From contig NZ_JAFKFX010000025.1 of NCBI RefSeq assembly GCF_017308075.1, positions 62,001 through 126,000 on the forward strand: 64,000 nucleotides of DNA, in the 5' to 3' direction. Made by a program: the position numbers and the translations under genes. Source of the stretch: Allobosea sp. GTDB taxonomy: Bacteria > Pseudomonadota > Alphaproteobacteria > Rhizobiales > Beijerinckiaceae. Shown here piece by piece: positions 25,106-35,852 of the stretch. The stretch's first letter is position 1. Every line of letters begins with the position of its first letter. Under the pieces are notes generated by a model. It made no database searches, was not told the DNA's origin, and saw only the letters and a program-made list of their open reading frames with translations.

Positions 25106-25849
25106 ATGATCCAGAAGAAGGGCTCGACCGGGCCCCTTGTCTTCACGATCCAGGAACAGCTCAATCTGCGCATGCCGGCGAACGCCAACCGCGCCGCGCT
25201 GAAGACCAATGGTCAGTTCGACGCCGCGACCGAAAAGCGCGTCAGGGAATTCCAGGCGATGATGAACCTGACGGTCACGGGCATCGTCGACGACGTCACC
25301 TCTGCGGTGATCACCCAGTCTTCATTCGAGTACGAAGCTATCCCGCGTCCGATCGTCATCCTGCAGAACACGAGCCGCTATCATTGCTGGGCAGCCGCCC
25401 TCTCCTCCTGGACCCAGGCCATCCCCCGGGTGAAGACGATCAGCCTCTGGCAGGCGCTGGAGGACTACAGGAAGGTCGCCGGAGCGCTCGACGAGGACAA
25501 TGAAGGGATGACGACGCGTGGCTGGACCCAGGTCGTCAAGCGCTGGGGGCTGCAATTCAAGGCCTATGGCGGCAGCAAGGGCGCCGATATCGACGATCTG
25601 ACGATCGACAAAATCTGGCGCCATGCGAAGGCGCGGGGCCCGATGCTGATCGCCTATAACCTCCCCGACACGGATGGCGAGGTCGCCCACACCATTGTCG
25701 CCTATGGCGTCTTTATCGGCTTCAGCGAAGACAATCCCAATTTCCGCGGCTATCGCGTCTGGTGCATGAACCCATGGCGGATCGGCCGGCAGATGATGCC
25801 GTTGGCCGATATCCGCACGGGCGGGGCAGCGCTGGTGATGTGGAAATAG
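25106..25849 (+). CDS. Papain-like cysteine peptidase with N-terminal peptidoglycan-binding domain
   Basis: 247 residues. Residues about 1-75 are a PG_binding_1 domain (LVFTIQEQLNLRM, NGQFDAATEKRVREFQAMMNL, TGIVDDVTSAVI). The rest is a papain-like fold of the Peptidase_C39-like type with Cys94 in HCWAAALSSW, His195 in VAHTIVAYG and Asn222 in MNPWRIG, a plausible intact triad. No signal peptide is visible, so it is cytosolic or leaves by a Sec-independent route. AGGAGG five bases before the ATG at 25106 decides the start over an ATG 15 bases upstream. It is a lone gene. It could be a secreted effector or a cell-wall-targeted toxin; no immunity gene is apparent beside it. Confidence 0.78.
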   Translation: MIQKKGSTGPLVFTIQEQLNLRMPANANRAALKTNGQFDAATEKRVREFQAMMNLTVTGIVDDVTSAVITQSSFEYEAIPRPIVILQNTSRYHCWAAALSSWTQAIPRVKTISLWQALEDYRKVAGALDEDNEGMTTRGWTQVVKRWGLQFKAYGGSKGADIDDLTIDKIWRHAKARGPMLIAYNLPDTDGEVAHTIVAYGVFIGFSEDNPNFRGYRVWCMNPWRIGRQMMPLADIRTGGAALVMWK

Positions 25850-25857
25850 CCTGCCGC

Positions 25858-26436
25858 TCAGCCCGCCATCTCGACCTCGGCGCTGCGGCCGAGATCGGCC
25901 ATCCACTGGCGGTAGCGCGGCTGCGCCTCGAGCTGGAGCGCATAATGCCGGCGCAGCGCGTCCGTGAGCCGGCCGCGACGCTTCAGCGCCTGATCCGCGA
26001 AGCCGATCATCACCGAATTCGGCCAGGCCTGCGGCCGGATCGCGCGGAGGCGCGCGAACAGCGCATCCTCGCTCTCGTCGGCGTGGACCTGCGCGATCAG
26101 CGAGAGCATCGCCGCGGTCGAGCGCGAAATGCCCATATGGCAGTGGACCAGCAGATGTCCCTCGTGGCGCTGCTCCGCCGATTCGCGCAGCTTCGCGCCG
26201 AAACCGAGGATCTCGTCGACATGCGCCTGCGTCGGGTGCACGCGGCCTTCCTGCGGCGTGATGATGTCGTGGAAGCGCAGGGTCGTGCGTTCATGCGCCT
26301 CATAGGCCAGAAAGGATTCGAGCTCCGGCAGGTCAGGATCGAGCAGCGAGAGCACATGGCTGACCTTGCGCTGGCTCTGCGCCGGCAGCTCTTCGATGCC
26401 GCAAATGGTCAGCGTCGAAATGGCGATCGGTTGCAT
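25858..26436 (-). CDS. Protein tyrosine/dual-specificity phosphatase-like protein
   Basis: 192 residues. The phosphatase loop HCHMGISRSTA (Cys99, Arg105: C-x5-R) is intact, and the upstream FHDIITPQEG segment supplies the likely general-acid Asp. It is related to the tyrosine phosphatases of the cyclin-dependent/DSP group common in alphaproteobacteria. It converges with the papain-like peptidase. The start is taken at the ATG at 26436 (MQPIAIS); one 18 bases earlier is also possible. The physiological substrate is unknown. Confidence 0.85.
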   Translation of the reverse strand: MQPIAISTLTICGIEELPAQSQRKVSHVLSLLDPDLPELESFLAYEAHERTTLRFHDIITPQEGRVHPTQAHVDEILGFGAKLRESAEQRHEGHLLVHCHMGISRSTAAMLSLIAQVHADESEDALFARLRAIRPQAWPNSVMIGFADQALKRRGRLTDALRRHYALQLEAQPRYRQWMADLGRSAEVEMAG

Positions 26437-26491
26437 CGTAGCGGGCCCCTGCATGACGGATGACCCCGGGTTAGTCCTCCTCGCCCGCCCG

Positions 26492-26575
26492 GGCAACAGC
26501 GATAGCCGCAGGGCTGCCCCTCACCAGCCGGCACGAGTGCCCGCACCGGGAGGAAGCACAGCGCGGGATGTTGCC
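26492..26575. other. Cloverleaf-like structured segment of unknown nature
   Basis: GGCAACA (26492-26498) pairs perfectly with TGTTGCC (26569-26575). Inside are three possible hairpins: GGCTG/CAGCC (26512-26529), GGCA-CGAG-TGCC (26530-26541) and CCCGC/GCGGG (26540-26567, sharing two bases with the second hairpin), the last capped by CC-GGGA-GG and followed by AAGCA. The overall shape is a junction closed by a 7-base stem. It may be a small RNA or a leader structure for the divergent phosphatase gene, or chance in GC-rich DNA. Confidence 0.3.
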
Positions 26576-26730
26576 GCGAAGGGGCGACCAAACGCCGCCC
26601 TTGTCGACCGGTCAACGCCTGGCGACGGGCGGAATCGACCGGTGCGCGGCCAATTCTTCCCCGGTTTTCCCGGTCTCAGCCTTGACCTCGCCATGCTCTT
26701 GGAGGAAGAGGGGTTGCAAGGACCTCCCCG

Positions 26731-26761
26731 AAACCCCGGCCTTGCGCCGGGGTTTTCGTTT
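26731..26761 (+). terminator. Rho-independent terminator upstream of purA
   Basis: AAACCCCGGC-CTTGC-GCCGGGGTTT stem-loop followed by TCGTTT. It reads on the plus strand, yet the nearest upstream gene is on the minus strand, so it must end an unannotated plus-strand transcript or act as an attenuator for purA. Confidence 0.7.
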
Positions 26762-26913
26762 GTGCGGGCGCCTTGCGTCGGTGTGCTTTCGCTTCGGCCC
26801 GAATCGGCTGTCCGAAGCGAGTTTCGCGCCGGCCCGTTCTGGAGCATGGCCCGGTCGCGGAAGTGATGCCACTTCCGCCGTCGGGTTTCGGCAGCGAGAG
26901 AAAGGTCACCGCC

Positions 26914-28206
<1,293 letters not shown>

Positions 28207-28237
28207 CGGACCGGAACAACACGGACATTTGAGGCCA

Positions 28238-29464
28238 ATGGCCGATTTCCACCCCATTCTGGCGCGGGCGATTGCCGGGCTGACCGACAAGTCGCCCGAG
28301 GCGCGTCGGGCGGTCTATGACCGGGCCCGCGCCGCTCTGCTCTCACAGCTGCGCAGCCTCGATCCTCCGCTCTCGGAGGCCGACATCACCCGTGAGCGGC
28401 TTTCGCTCGACGAGGCGGTCTCGCGCATCGAGGCCGAGATCGCGCTCGCCGAGGCGATCGAACCGAGCTTTCCGCCACTGCCTGCGGATGAGCGGCGCGA
28501 CCCCGCACCGCTCCCGGAGCCGGAGCGAGCCCCGCCAGAGCCGCGCCCCTCCCCTGCTCCCGCTCCGGCGGCCGAACAGATCTTCGACGAGCGTCCGGCG
28601 ATACGCGAGGAGGCGGTCCCGACCCGGCCGCGCGTCGCCCCGCCACGTGCGCGCGGCGTCAACCCCGGCCATGTCCGCACCGCCGTCGTCGGTGCCGGTG
28701 TCGCGCTCGCCGTCGCGGTGATCGCCGGCGCGGCCTATTACGTCAACAAGATCAACCCGCCACCGGAGCCGACCGTCAGGCCCCGCGCCGAAGCGTCGGG
28801 CCAGCCGCCGGCCGAGCAGTCCGGCAAGATCAGCGAACGGGCCGGGGCCGAGGCAACCGCTTCCTCGCAAGGGGCCCCGCAGCGAGGCCCGGCCGTTCCC
28901 GGCGCCGCCAGCGACGTCGCCGTCGCCCAGCGCGCCGTGCTCTATATCGAGGTTCCGGACGCGCCGCAGCAGCCGCGCACCGTCCCCGGCCGCGTCTTCT
29001 GGCGGCTCGACAGCGACACCGTCGGCCAGGGCCAGCCGGTCGAGACGATCGTGCGCGCCACCGTCGAGATTCCCGACGCCGGCCTCGCGCTCGACTTCAC
29101 CATCCGGCGCAACACCGACCAGGCCTTCCCGGCCTCGCATATCATCGGCATGCGGTTCACCACCACCGGCGAAGCGGCGAGCGACACGGTCCGGGAAGTC
29201 GGCGTGCCGCAGTTCAAGACCGATGAAGGCGAGCGTGGCGCGCCGCTCTCCGCGATTTCTTCGGCGCTCGGCGAGAACCTCTTCGTCGCGGCCTTGTCGA
29301 ATGTCCAGGTCGAGGCCGACCGCAATCTCGACCTGCTCCAGACGAGGCCCTGGATCGACCTGCCGATTCGCTTCGCCTCCGGCCGCCGCGGCATCATCAC
29401 CTTCGAGAAGGGCGTCTCCGGCAGCCAGACCATCGCCGACGCGCTCGCGCGCTGGCGCGGCTGA
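28238..29464 (+). CDS. Proline-rich single-pass membrane protein downstream of purA
   Basis: 408 residues. The N-terminal 70 residues are helical (MADFHPILARAIAGLTDKSPEARRAVYDRARAAL). A Pro/Ala/Glu-rich linker comes next, then one transmembrane segment at about 150-170 (TAVVGAGVALAVAVIAGAAYY). A second low-complexity linker leads to a C-terminal beta-rich domain (AVLYIEVPDA...GRVFWRLDSDTVG...). The topology would place the C-terminal domain in the periplasm. From memory similar proteins follow purA in Rhizobiales; their function is unknown to me. GAGG precedes the ATG at 28238. Confidence 0.75.
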   Translation: MADFHPILARAIAGLTDKSPEARRAVYDRARAALLSQLRSLDPPLSEADITRERLSLDEAVSRIEAEIALAEAIEPSFPPLPADERRDPAPLPEPERAPPEPRPSPAPAPAAEQIFDERPAIREEAVPTRPRVAPPRARGVNPGHVRTAVVGAGVALAVAVIAGAAYYVNKINPPPEPTVRPRAEASGQPPAEQSGKISERAGAEATASSQGAPQRGPAVPGAASDVAVAQRAVLYIEVPDAPQQPRTVPGRVFWRLDSDTVGQGQPVETIVRATVEIPDAGLALDFTIRRNTDQAFPASHIIGMRFTTTGEAASDTVREVGVPQFKTDEGERGAPLSAISSALGENLFVAALSNVQVEADRNLDLLQTRPWIDLPIRFASGRRGIITFEKGVSGSQTIADALARWRG

Positions 29465-29595
29465 GCCGCAGGACGTCACTTTCTGGCGCGGCGAAGCTCA
29501 GGTCCGAGAACGTCCGACAGAATGCCGTTCGCCGGAGTTCCATTGCTTTCCGACATGGTCGGCTCGAGGCCGGCCATGTCGAGCACCCGGCAGCC

Positions 29596-31218
29596 TCAGC
29601 CGCCGGCGACCTTCTGGTAGTCCTTCACATCCGAGAAGCTGATATCCGGTGAGCGCTCAGCATCATATTTCAGCGTGAACTGCGACGAGGCCATGAACAC
29701 CGGGTCGCCGTCGAGGTCATCGGCCATCGAGGACGGCTTCAGAGCGATGAACTTCTGCAGCGCGAGCTTGTCATCGCTCGAGACCCAGCGCGCGATCGCG
29801 AACTGACAGGGCTCGAAGTCGACGGGCAGCGAATATTCTACCTCCATCCGCTCCTTCAGCACGTCGAGCTGCAGCGCGCCGACGACACCGACGATAGCGG
29901 GCGCCCCGTCATGCGGCAGGAAGAGCTGGACGACGCCCTCCTCGGCCATCTGCTGCAGCGCCTCGCGCAGCTTCTTGGCCTTCATCGCGTCCTTGAGCTT
30001 GACGCGGCGCAGGATTTCCGGAGCGAAGGACGGCACGCCCTTGAAGATGATCTCCTCGCCCTCGGTCAGCGTATCGCCGATGCGCAGCGTGCCATGGTTC
30101 GGCAGGCCGACAATGTCGCCGGCATAGGCCTCCTCGGCAATCGAGCGGTCGCGGGCGAAGAAGAACTGCGGCGCGTTCAGCGGCATCGGCTTGCCGGTGC
30201 GCACCAGCTTCGCCTTCATGCCGCGCGAGAGCTTGCCCGAGCAGACGCGCATGAAGGCGATGCGGTCGCGATGGTTCGGGTCCATGTTCGCCTGGATCTT
30301 GAAGACGAAGCCGGTCATTTTCGGCTCGTCCGCCTCGACCGCACGCTTGTCGGCGATCTGGGCGCGCGGGCTCGGCGCATGGCGGCCGAGCGCGTCGATC
30401 AGGTCACGCACGCCGTAATCGCGCAGCGCCGCGCCGAAATAAAGCGGCGTCAGATGCCCCTCGCGGAAGGCCGTGAGATCGAACGGCTTCAGCCCCTCGC
30501 GCGCCAGGAAGACCTCTTCACGCCAGCTGTCGACCGCACCGTTCGGCAGCAGTTCGTCGAAGAGCGGATCGTCCTCGCCGGCGACGGCCGTGCCGGCATC
30601 GGTCTCGTCGCCCTTCTGGTTGCGGCGGAAGGTGTTCGAGGCGAAATCCAGCGTGCCGACGAATTCGCGCCCGCGCCCGACCGGCCAGGTCATCGGCGCG
30701 ACGTCGAGCGCCAGCGTCGTCTCGATCTCGTTGATCAGGTCAAACGGGTCGCGCGTCTCGCGATCGACCTTGTTGATGAAGGTGACGATCGGGATGTCTC
30801 TGAGACGGCAGACCTCGAACAGCTTCTTGGTACGTGCCTCGATGCCCTTGGCGGCGTCGATCACCATCACCGCGCTGTCGACCGCCGTCAGCGTCCGGTA
30901 GGTATCCTCCGAGAAGTCCTCGTGGCCCGGCGTGTCGAGCAGGTTGAAGACATGCCCGCCATATCCGAACGTCATCACCGAAGTGACCACCGAGATGCCG
31001 CGCTGGCGCTCGATCTTCATCCAGTCGGAGGAGGTCTGGCGCCGGCCGGCCTTGGCCCTGACCTCGCCGGCGAGCTGGATCGCGCCGCCGAAATACAGCA
31101 GTTTCTCGGTCAGCGTGGTCTTGCCGGCGTCCGGGTGCGAGATGATCGCGAAGGTCCGGCGGCGCGCATGCGGCGCGGCGGCGGCCGCGGCGCCGTCGAG
31201 TGTCTGAAGATCGGTCAT
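29596..31218 (-). CDS. prfC: Peptide chain release factor 3
   Basis: A translational GTPase of 540 residues that recycles RF1/RF2 from the ribosome. G1 is ISHPDAGKTTLTEK, G3 DTPGHEDFSEDT, G4 NKVDRE; the effector region RAKAGRRQTSSDWMKIERQRGISV is that of RF3 rather than EF-G. Domain II/III segments include GMKAKLVRTGKPM and VGALQLDVLKERMEVEYSLP. The ATG at 31218 gives a normal N-terminus; there is no strong ribosome site and a longer frame would add 26 residues. It is a single gene facing a hairpin-rich gap. Confidence 0.96.
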   Translation of the reverse strand: MTDLQTLDGAAAAAAPHARRRTFAIISHPDAGKTTLTEKLLYFGGAIQLAGEVRAKAGRRQTSSDWMKIERQRGISVVTSVMTFGYGGHVFNLLDTPGHEDFSEDTYRTLTAVDSAVMVIDAAKGIEARTKKLFEVCRLRDIPIVTFINKVDRETRDPFDLINEIETTLALDVAPMTWPVGRGREFVGTLDFASNTFRRNQKGDETDAGTAVAGEDDPLFDELLPNGAVDSWREEVFLAREGLKPFDLTAFREGHLTPLYFGAALRDYGVRDLIDALGRHAPSPRAQIADKRAVEADEPKMTGFVFKIQANMDPNHRDRIAFMRVCSGKLSRGMKAKLVRTGKPMPLNAPQFFFARDRSIAEEAYAGDIVGLPNHGTLRIGDTLTEGEEIIFKGVPSFAPEILRRVKLKDAMKAKKLREALQQMAEEGVVQLFLPHDGAPAIVGVVGALQLDVLKERMEVEYSLPVDFEPCQFAIARWVSSDDKLALQKFIALKPSSMADDLDGDPVFMASSQFTLKYDAERSPDISFSDVKDYQKVAGG

Positions 31219-31391
31219 GGCGTGGTTGAGACAGGATGCCGGCTCCTGAGTCAATCGCCCTGCCCCGGCCTGAGCCGGCGTTTTTGACGGGCCCAACGCA
31301 AAATTAACCGAGCCGCGCCTAGCCTGACGGCGGTTTCACGCCGCGCGCCAGGGGGAAAGTCGCGGCTCGCGCGCTCAAGATCGCCCTGCCA

Positions 31392-33068
31392 ATGCTGCGC
31401 ACCATATCGCGTCAGATCCTCGCAGCCGTGCTGCTGCTCGCCATAGCGGCAGCGCTGGCGATCGCGTTCGGCGTCAAGACGCTCGAACGTTATGCGACGA
31501 CGACGAAGGAGATGCAGTCCGCTTCGCACCGCGCCGCCATTGCCGAGCGTATCAACGGGCTGGTCAACAGCGTCGTCATGGAATCGCGCGGCATCTATAT
31601 GAGCGATGACCTCGCCGGCGCCGAGCGCTTCATCCCGCTGCTGCTGCAGGGCCTGCGCGAGATCGAAGTGCTGATGCAGGACTGGCGGCCGCTGATCGGC
31701 CCGGGCGACCAGGAGAGCTTCGCCAACGTTGCACGACGCGTCGAGGAGTTCATCGCCTTCCGTCGCGAGATGGTCCGCCTGGCGCGCGAGCATTCGATCG
31801 TCGCCGCCCGGACGATGGGCAATGAAGAAGGCAACCGCAGCAACCGCAAGGCGCTGAACGAAGCCCTGAAGCGGATCGCCGGCACCAACGATGCCCGCAG
31901 TGCCTCGCTCGATACCGAGCTTGTCCATATGCAGCAGAGCAGCGCCGATCTGCTGATCGGAACCGGCGCCCTGGCCCTGGCTGGCGGCCTCGCCTTGGCG
32001 TTGCTGCTCGTCCAGCGCAGGATCGCCGGTCCCTTGCTGCGGCTCTCGGCGACGATGCGCCGCCTCGCCGCCGCCGAGCCGGTCGAGGAGATCCCGCTGG
32101 TCGAGCGCGGCGACGAGATCGGCGACATGGCACGCTCCGTCGCCGTCTTCCGCGACAATGCCAAAGCGCGCGCCGCGCTCGAGAGCGCCGCCGCCGGCGA
32201 CGAGGCGGCACGCCTCGCCCGGCAGCGGCGGATCGACGAGATCGTGACCGCCTTCGATGCAAGGCTCGCCGATGCGCTGCAGACTGTCGGCGGCGGCGTC
32301 CAGACGCTGGAGACCGCCGCGCGCATGCTGAACGGGCTTGCCGTCGCCGCCACCTCCGAGATCGGCCGCGCCGAGACGGCCTCGCAGGAGGCGTCGGGCA
32401 ATGTCCAGCAGGTCGCGAACGCCGCCGACAACCTGACCGATTCGATCACCGAGATTTCCGCTCGCCTCGCCCGCGCCAATGCGATGGTCGGCGGCGCCAG
32501 CGACGAGGCGCTCGGCGCCAGCCGCCATGTCGGCAATCTCGCCCGCGCCTCCGAGCAGATCGTCACCGTCATCGACCTGATCCGCGACATCGCCGAGCAG
32601 ACCAATCTGCTCGCCCTCAACGCCACCATCGAGGCCGCCCGCGCCGGCGAGGCCGGGCGCGGCTTCGCGGTCGTCGCCGCCGAGGTCAAGACATTGGCGA
32701 ACCGCACCGCCGAGGCAACCAACGGCATCGCCAGCCAGATCGAGGCTTTCCATGGCGAGGCGGAGGGCGCGGTCAGTGCCATCGGCATCATCACGCGCAC
32801 GATGAGCGACGTCTCGCACCAGACCGCCGCCATCGCCGACGCGACCGAGGAGCAGCGCGCGACCACCTCCGAGATCGCCCGCAACGCCCAGGCGACGGCG
32901 CATGGCGCGGCGACCGTGGCGCAGCGTCTCGCCGGCGTCACGGCGGCCTCCGACGAGGCGATGCGTTCGGCCGCCGAGGTCCTGCGCACCGCCGAGCGTC
33001 TCGCCCGCGAGGCGGCGACGCTGCGGGGCGAGCTCGACACCTTCTTCAAGCAGATCAAGGCGGCCTGA
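31392..33068 (+). CDS. Methyl-accepting chemotaxis protein
   Basis: 558 residues. TM1 is residues 9-28; a periplasmic helical sensor of about 155 residues ([25 protein letters not shown]...) resembles the four-helix-bundle type. TM2 is near 190-212, followed by HAMP ([22 protein letters not shown]...[18 protein letters not shown]). A signalling domain with the hairpin tip [39 protein letters not shown] completes it. There is no C-terminal CheR-tethering pentapeptide. The sensed ligand is unknown. It is a lone gene; che genes are not in the window. Confidence 0.95.
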   Translation: MLRTISRQILAAVLLLAIAAALAIAFGVKTLERYATTTKEMQSASHRAAIAERINGLVNSVVMESRGIYMSDDLAGAERFIPLLLQGLREIEVLMQDWRPLIGPGDQESFANVARRVEEFIAFRREMVRLAREHSIVAARTMGNEEGNRSNRKALNEALKRIAGTNDARSASLDTELVHMQQSSADLLIGTGALALAGGLALALLLVQRRIAGPLLRLSATMRRLAAAEPVEEIPLVERGDEIGDMARSVAVFRDNAKARAALESAAAGDEAARLARQRRIDEIVTAFDARLADALQTVGGGVQTLETAARMLNGLAVAATSEIGRAETASQEASGNVQQVANAADNLTDSITEISARLARANAMVGGASDEALGASRHVGNLARASEQIVTVIDLIRDIAEQTNLLALNATIEAARAGEAGRGFAVVAAEVKTLANRTAEATNGIASQIEAFHGEAEGAVSAIGIITRTMSDVSHQTAAIADATEEQRATTSEIARNAQATAHGAATVAQRLAGVTAASDEAMRSAAEVLRTAERLAREAATLRGELDTFFKQIKAA

Positions 33069-33091
33069 GTCCGAAGCGGCTCGCGTCCCTG

Positions 33092-33120
33092 GAGCTGCGC
33101 CGGAATGACGGCGCAGCTTC
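33092..33120. terminator. Stem-loop between convergent chemoreceptor and ABC-2 genes
   Basis: GAGCTGCGCCG-GAATGA-CGGCGCAGCTTC: an 11-base stem with a 6-base loop, between two convergent genes. No T-run follows on either strand, so termination would be weak or factor-assisted. Confidence 0.45.
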
Positions 33121-33135
33121 AAAGCGAACGCAACC

Positions 33136-33912
33136 TCAGTTCTTCAGCCGGTAGCCGGTCTTGAAGATCCAGGCGATCACCGCGATGCAGGCGCAGAGGA
33201 AGACCAGCGTCATGCCGAGGCTGACGGCGATGCCGACATCGGCGAAGCCGAAGAAGCTCCAGCGGAAGCCGCTGATCAGGTAGACGACCGGATTGAACAG
33301 CGTCACCGCCCGCCAGAAGGGCGGCAGCATGTCGATCGAGTAGAACGAGCCCCCGAGAAAGGCGAGCGGCGTCACGATCAGGAGCGGCACCACCTGCAGC
33401 TTCTCGAAACCATCGGCCCAGACGCCGATGATGAAGCCGAACAGGCTGAAGGTCGTCGCCGTCAGCACCAGGAAGAGCAGCATCCAGAGCGGGTGCTCGA
33501 TCTTGAGTGGCACGAACAGGAAGGCAGTGACGAGGATGATCAGCCCGAGCATCACCGATTTCGTCGCCGCCGCCGCGACATAGGCGAAGACAGCCTCCCA
33601 CCAGGCGACCGGTGCCGAAAGCAGCTCGAAGATCGTCCCGGTGAATTTCGGAAAATAGATCGCGAAGGAAGCGTTGGCGATGCTCTGCGTCAGCAGAGAG
33701 AGCATGATCAGGCCGGGCACGATGAAGGCGCCATAGGGCACCCCGTCGATCGCCTGCATGCGCGAGCCGATCGCCGCGCCGAAGACGACGAAATAGAGCG
33801 AGGTCGAGATTACCGGCGAGAGGATGCTCTGCAGCGGCGTACGCCAGGTCCGCGCCATCTCGAACAGGTAGATCGCCTTGATCGCGTGCAGGTTCATGGT
33901 CACGGCGCTCAT
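33136..33912 (-). CDS. ABC-2 type transporter permease
   Basis: 258 residues with six predicted membrane segments and the ABC-2 signature region ([45 protein letters not shown]). It is close to the YadH/NodJ-like exporters. Its start overlaps the ATPase stop by four bases (ATGA). Together they form a two-component exporter of unknown cargo; drug, polysaccharide and lipid exporters share this plan. Confidence 0.93.
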   Translation of the reverse strand: MSAVTMNLHAIKAIYLFEMARTWRTPLQSILSPVISTSLYFVVFGAAIGSRMQAIDGVPYGAFIVPGLIMLSLLTQSIANASFAIYFPKFTGTIFELLSAPVAWWEAVFAYVAAAATKSVMLGLIILVTAFLFVPLKIEHPLWMLLFLVLTATTFSLFGFIIGVWADGFEKLQVVPLLIVTPLAFLGGSFYSIDMLPPFWRAVTLFNPVVYLISGFRWSFFGFADVGIAVSLGMTLVFLCACIAVIAWIFKTGYRLKN

Positions 33913-34835
33913 GCGTTCGCCCTCAGCAGGCCGACGAAGATGTCCTCGAGCGAGGACTGGCTGGTCTGCAGGTCGTTGAAACGGATGCCGGCCTCAGCCA
34001 GATCGCTGAGCAACGCCGTGATGCCGGTGCGCTCGGCCTTGGTGTCGTAGCTGTAGACCAGCTCCTCGCCATCGGCGCGCAGGGTCAGCCCATAGCCCGC
34101 CAGCGCCTCCGGCACCGCCGCAAGCGGCGATTGCAGATGGAGGGTGAGCTGCTTCTGGCCGAGCTTGCGCATCAGCTCGGCCTTGTCCTCGACCAGGATG
34201 ATCTCGCCCTTGCTGATCACGCCGACCCGATCGGCCATCTCCTCGGCCTCCTCGATATAGTGCGTCGTCAGGATGATGGTGACGCCGCTGTCGCGCAGGC
34301 GCCGCACCAGCTTCCACATGTCCTGGCGCAATTCGACATCGACGCCCGCCGTCGGCTCGTCGAGGAACAGGATCTGTGGCTCGTGCGCCAGCGCTTTGGC
34401 GATCAGCACGCGCCGCTTCATCCCGCCCGACAGCGTCATGATCTTGTTGTCGCGCTTGTCCCAGAGCGAGAGATCGCGCAGCACCTGCTCGACGATCTCA
34501 GGGTTCTTCGGCTTGCCGAACAGGCCGCGGCTGAAGGAGACCGTCGCCCAGACGGTCTCGAAGGCGTCGGTGGTCAGCTCCTGCGGCACGAGGCCGATGC
34601 GGCTGCGCGCAGCGCGGTAATCGGCGATGATGTCGTGACCGTCGGCGAGCACCGTCCCGGTGCTCGGATTGACGATGCCGCAGACGATGCTGATCAGCGT
34701 CGTCTTGCCGGCGCCGTTCGGCCCGAGCAGGGCGAAGATCTCGCCGCGCCTGATGTCGAGCGTGACGCTTTTCAGCGCCTGGAAGCCCGAGGCATAGGTC
34801 TTCGAGAGACCGGAAATCTGGATGATCGGCTGCAT
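33909..34835 (-). CDS. ABC-2 type exporter ATPase
   Basis: 308 residues. Walker [11 protein letters not shown], Walker [13 protein letters not shown], signature LSGGMKRR and switch-region [14 protein letters not shown] are present. The C-terminal extension (about 70 residues) resembles the DrrA/YadG-type regulatory tail. The start at 34835 gives [17 protein letters not shown], the family N-terminus; the open frame extends 38 codons further up but without family resemblance. It is the first gene of the two-gene exporter operon. Confidence 0.94.
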   Translation of the reverse strand: MQPIIQISGLSKTYASGFQALKSVTLDIRRGEIFALLGPNGAGKTTLISIVCGIVNPSTGTVLADGHDIIADYRAARSRIGLVPQELTTDAFETVWATVSFSRGLFGKPKNPEIVEQVLRDLSLWDKRDNKIMTLSGGMKRRVLIAKALAHEPQILFLDEPTAGVDVELRQDMWKLVRRLRDSGVTIILTTHYIEEAEEMADRVGVISKGEIILVEDKAELMRKLGQKQLTLHLQSPLAAVPEALAGYGLTLRADGEELVYSYDTKAERTGITALLSDLAEAGIRFNDLQTSQSSLEDIFVGLLRANA

Positions 34836-34987
34836 GGCGGAACGCTGCTGGAGGGACGAGGCGATCTGATCAAGGCGGCGCCGCGCAGCTCCGCCCAGCC
34901 TGCGCGATTCCCCACCGCAAAAGAATATGGCCGGGACGCGCCCGGCCATAGCAATTTATTCTGTGAGTTCCTGTCAGCGGACCAAGA

Positions 34988-35062
34988 TCAGCGGACGAAG
35001 AGCCAGATCAGGATGATGATCGGGATCGGAATTCCAAGCAGCCACAATGCGATCGAGCGCAT
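34988..35062 (-). CDS. 24-residue hydrophobic peptide gene
   Basis: A very small gene encoding MRSIALWLLGIPIPIIILIW plus LFVR, a single membrane-spanning helix with a basic end. AGGGGG lies eight bases before the ATG, a strong site. Peptides of this length and sequence style (IPIPIIILI) are familiar to me from alphaproteobacterial genomes, usually as lone genes. It lies upstream of the ABC-2 exporter on the same strand, about 150 bases away. It would sit in the inner membrane; function unknown. Confidence 0.65.
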   Translation of the reverse strand: MRSIALWLLGIPIPIIILIWLFVR

Positions 35063-35138
35063 GACATTGCCCCCTTGATTGCCACGATTGTTGATGGCGG
35101 GACAACGTCGCAGGCGCCGAGAAGGTTCCCCGTCCGGT

Positions 35139-35765
35139 TCAGACCAGCGCCGTCACGCTCGCATGCCAGCGCGGCTGGAAGCCATGGGCCAGCGCGGCCA
35201 GGCTCGCGGGCGGCGTGCAGACAGGCACCGGCCCGGTCGGCCGCGACCGCCGCGCGACATAGCCGGCCGGCGACCAGAGCAGCGCCGCATCGCCACGCAG
35301 GGCCAGGAATGTCGTATCGTCGCCGATGATCATCGCACCGTCAGGCAGTCCCGTGGCGTCGAGCCGGTGCAGGCGCTTCTCGCGCCCGCGGCGGCGCTCC
35401 CCGTCGAGCCTTTCGTCGATCTCCGGGAAGCTCGGCACGCGCCCGAGGCCGAGCCCAGCGACCAGCGCTGCACGGTAGGCCAGCGCATCGCCGCGCCGGC
35501 ACTCCATGCAGGGGCGATGGCCAGCCGCCAGGGCCGTGACCTCGTCGCAGAAGAACAGCTCGGTATAGTAGCGCCCCCAGACATCGCGCTGCCGACCCTT
35601 GAAAGACAGGACACAGCAGATCCATTGCTGCGTCGCATAGAGCCGTCGCGGCAGGGCCCTAGTCGCCGGATCGTGGAACCTGCCGCCGCGATTGCCGAAC
35701 AGCGTGCCGCGCGCCGGGTCGGCGAACAGCGTGCCATCGGGACGGATGCGGTTTGGCAGGGGCAT
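35139..35765 (-). CDS. Conserved-looking hypothetical protein with an Ada-like CxxC segment
   Basis: A 208-residue soluble protein starting MPLPNRIRPDGTLFADPARG. A central GHRPCMECRRGDAL segment resembles the RPCKRCRP zinc-site element of Ada methyl-phosphotriester domains, and two further Cys (CC in QWICCVLSFKGR) lie upstream, so a metal site is possible. There is no signal peptide or membrane part. I do not recognise the family overall, and the AraC and methyltransferase parts of Ada are absent. It is a single gene. Confidence 0.65.
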   Translation of the reverse strand: MPLPNRIRPDGTLFADPARGTLFGNRGGRFHDPATRALPRRLYATQQWICCVLSFKGRQRDVWGRYYTELFFCDEVTALAAGHRPCMECRRGDALAYRAALVAGLGLGRVPSFPEIDERLDGERRRGREKRLHRLDATGLPDGAMIIGDDTTFLALRGDAALLWSPAGYVARRSRPTGPVPVCTPPASLAALAHGFQPRWHASVTALV

Positions 35766-35852
35766 GGCTGGCAGCGAAGCTTTCCGGCGATCAGCACAAT
35801 CTAGGCCGGCCGCCGCCGGATCGCGTCAGCAGCGCTGAACCTGTCGGCTCCA

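Larger units (their letters stand above)
26437..26913. other. 477-base non-coding stretch upstream of purA
   Basis: Holds a compact predicted RNA structure (26492-26575) and a rho-independent terminator (26731-26761), then the purA leader. No protein gene with a ribosome site is visible. Confidence 0.55.

Noticed and set aside
26541-26561. Possible SRP (4.5S) RNA motif: CC-GGGA-GG-AAGCA
   Set aside because: The 3' half of the SRP helix-8 motif is matched, but the conserved 5' partner (C-A-G-G before the tetraloop stem) is absent and the surrounding fold differs.
26492-26575. tRNA-like cloverleaf with a 7-base closing stem
   Set aside because: There is no GTTC-type T arm, no D-arm pattern and no plausible anticodon loop; it is listed only as a structured segment.
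31251-33122. Long minus-strand open frame opposite the chemoreceptor gene
   Set aside because: Low-complexity antisense frame; the plus strand encodes an unambiguous methyl-accepting protein.
35139-35765. Ada-type DNA repair protein
   Set aside because: Only a short CxxC segment resembles Ada; the AraC-type and methyltransferase domains are missing.
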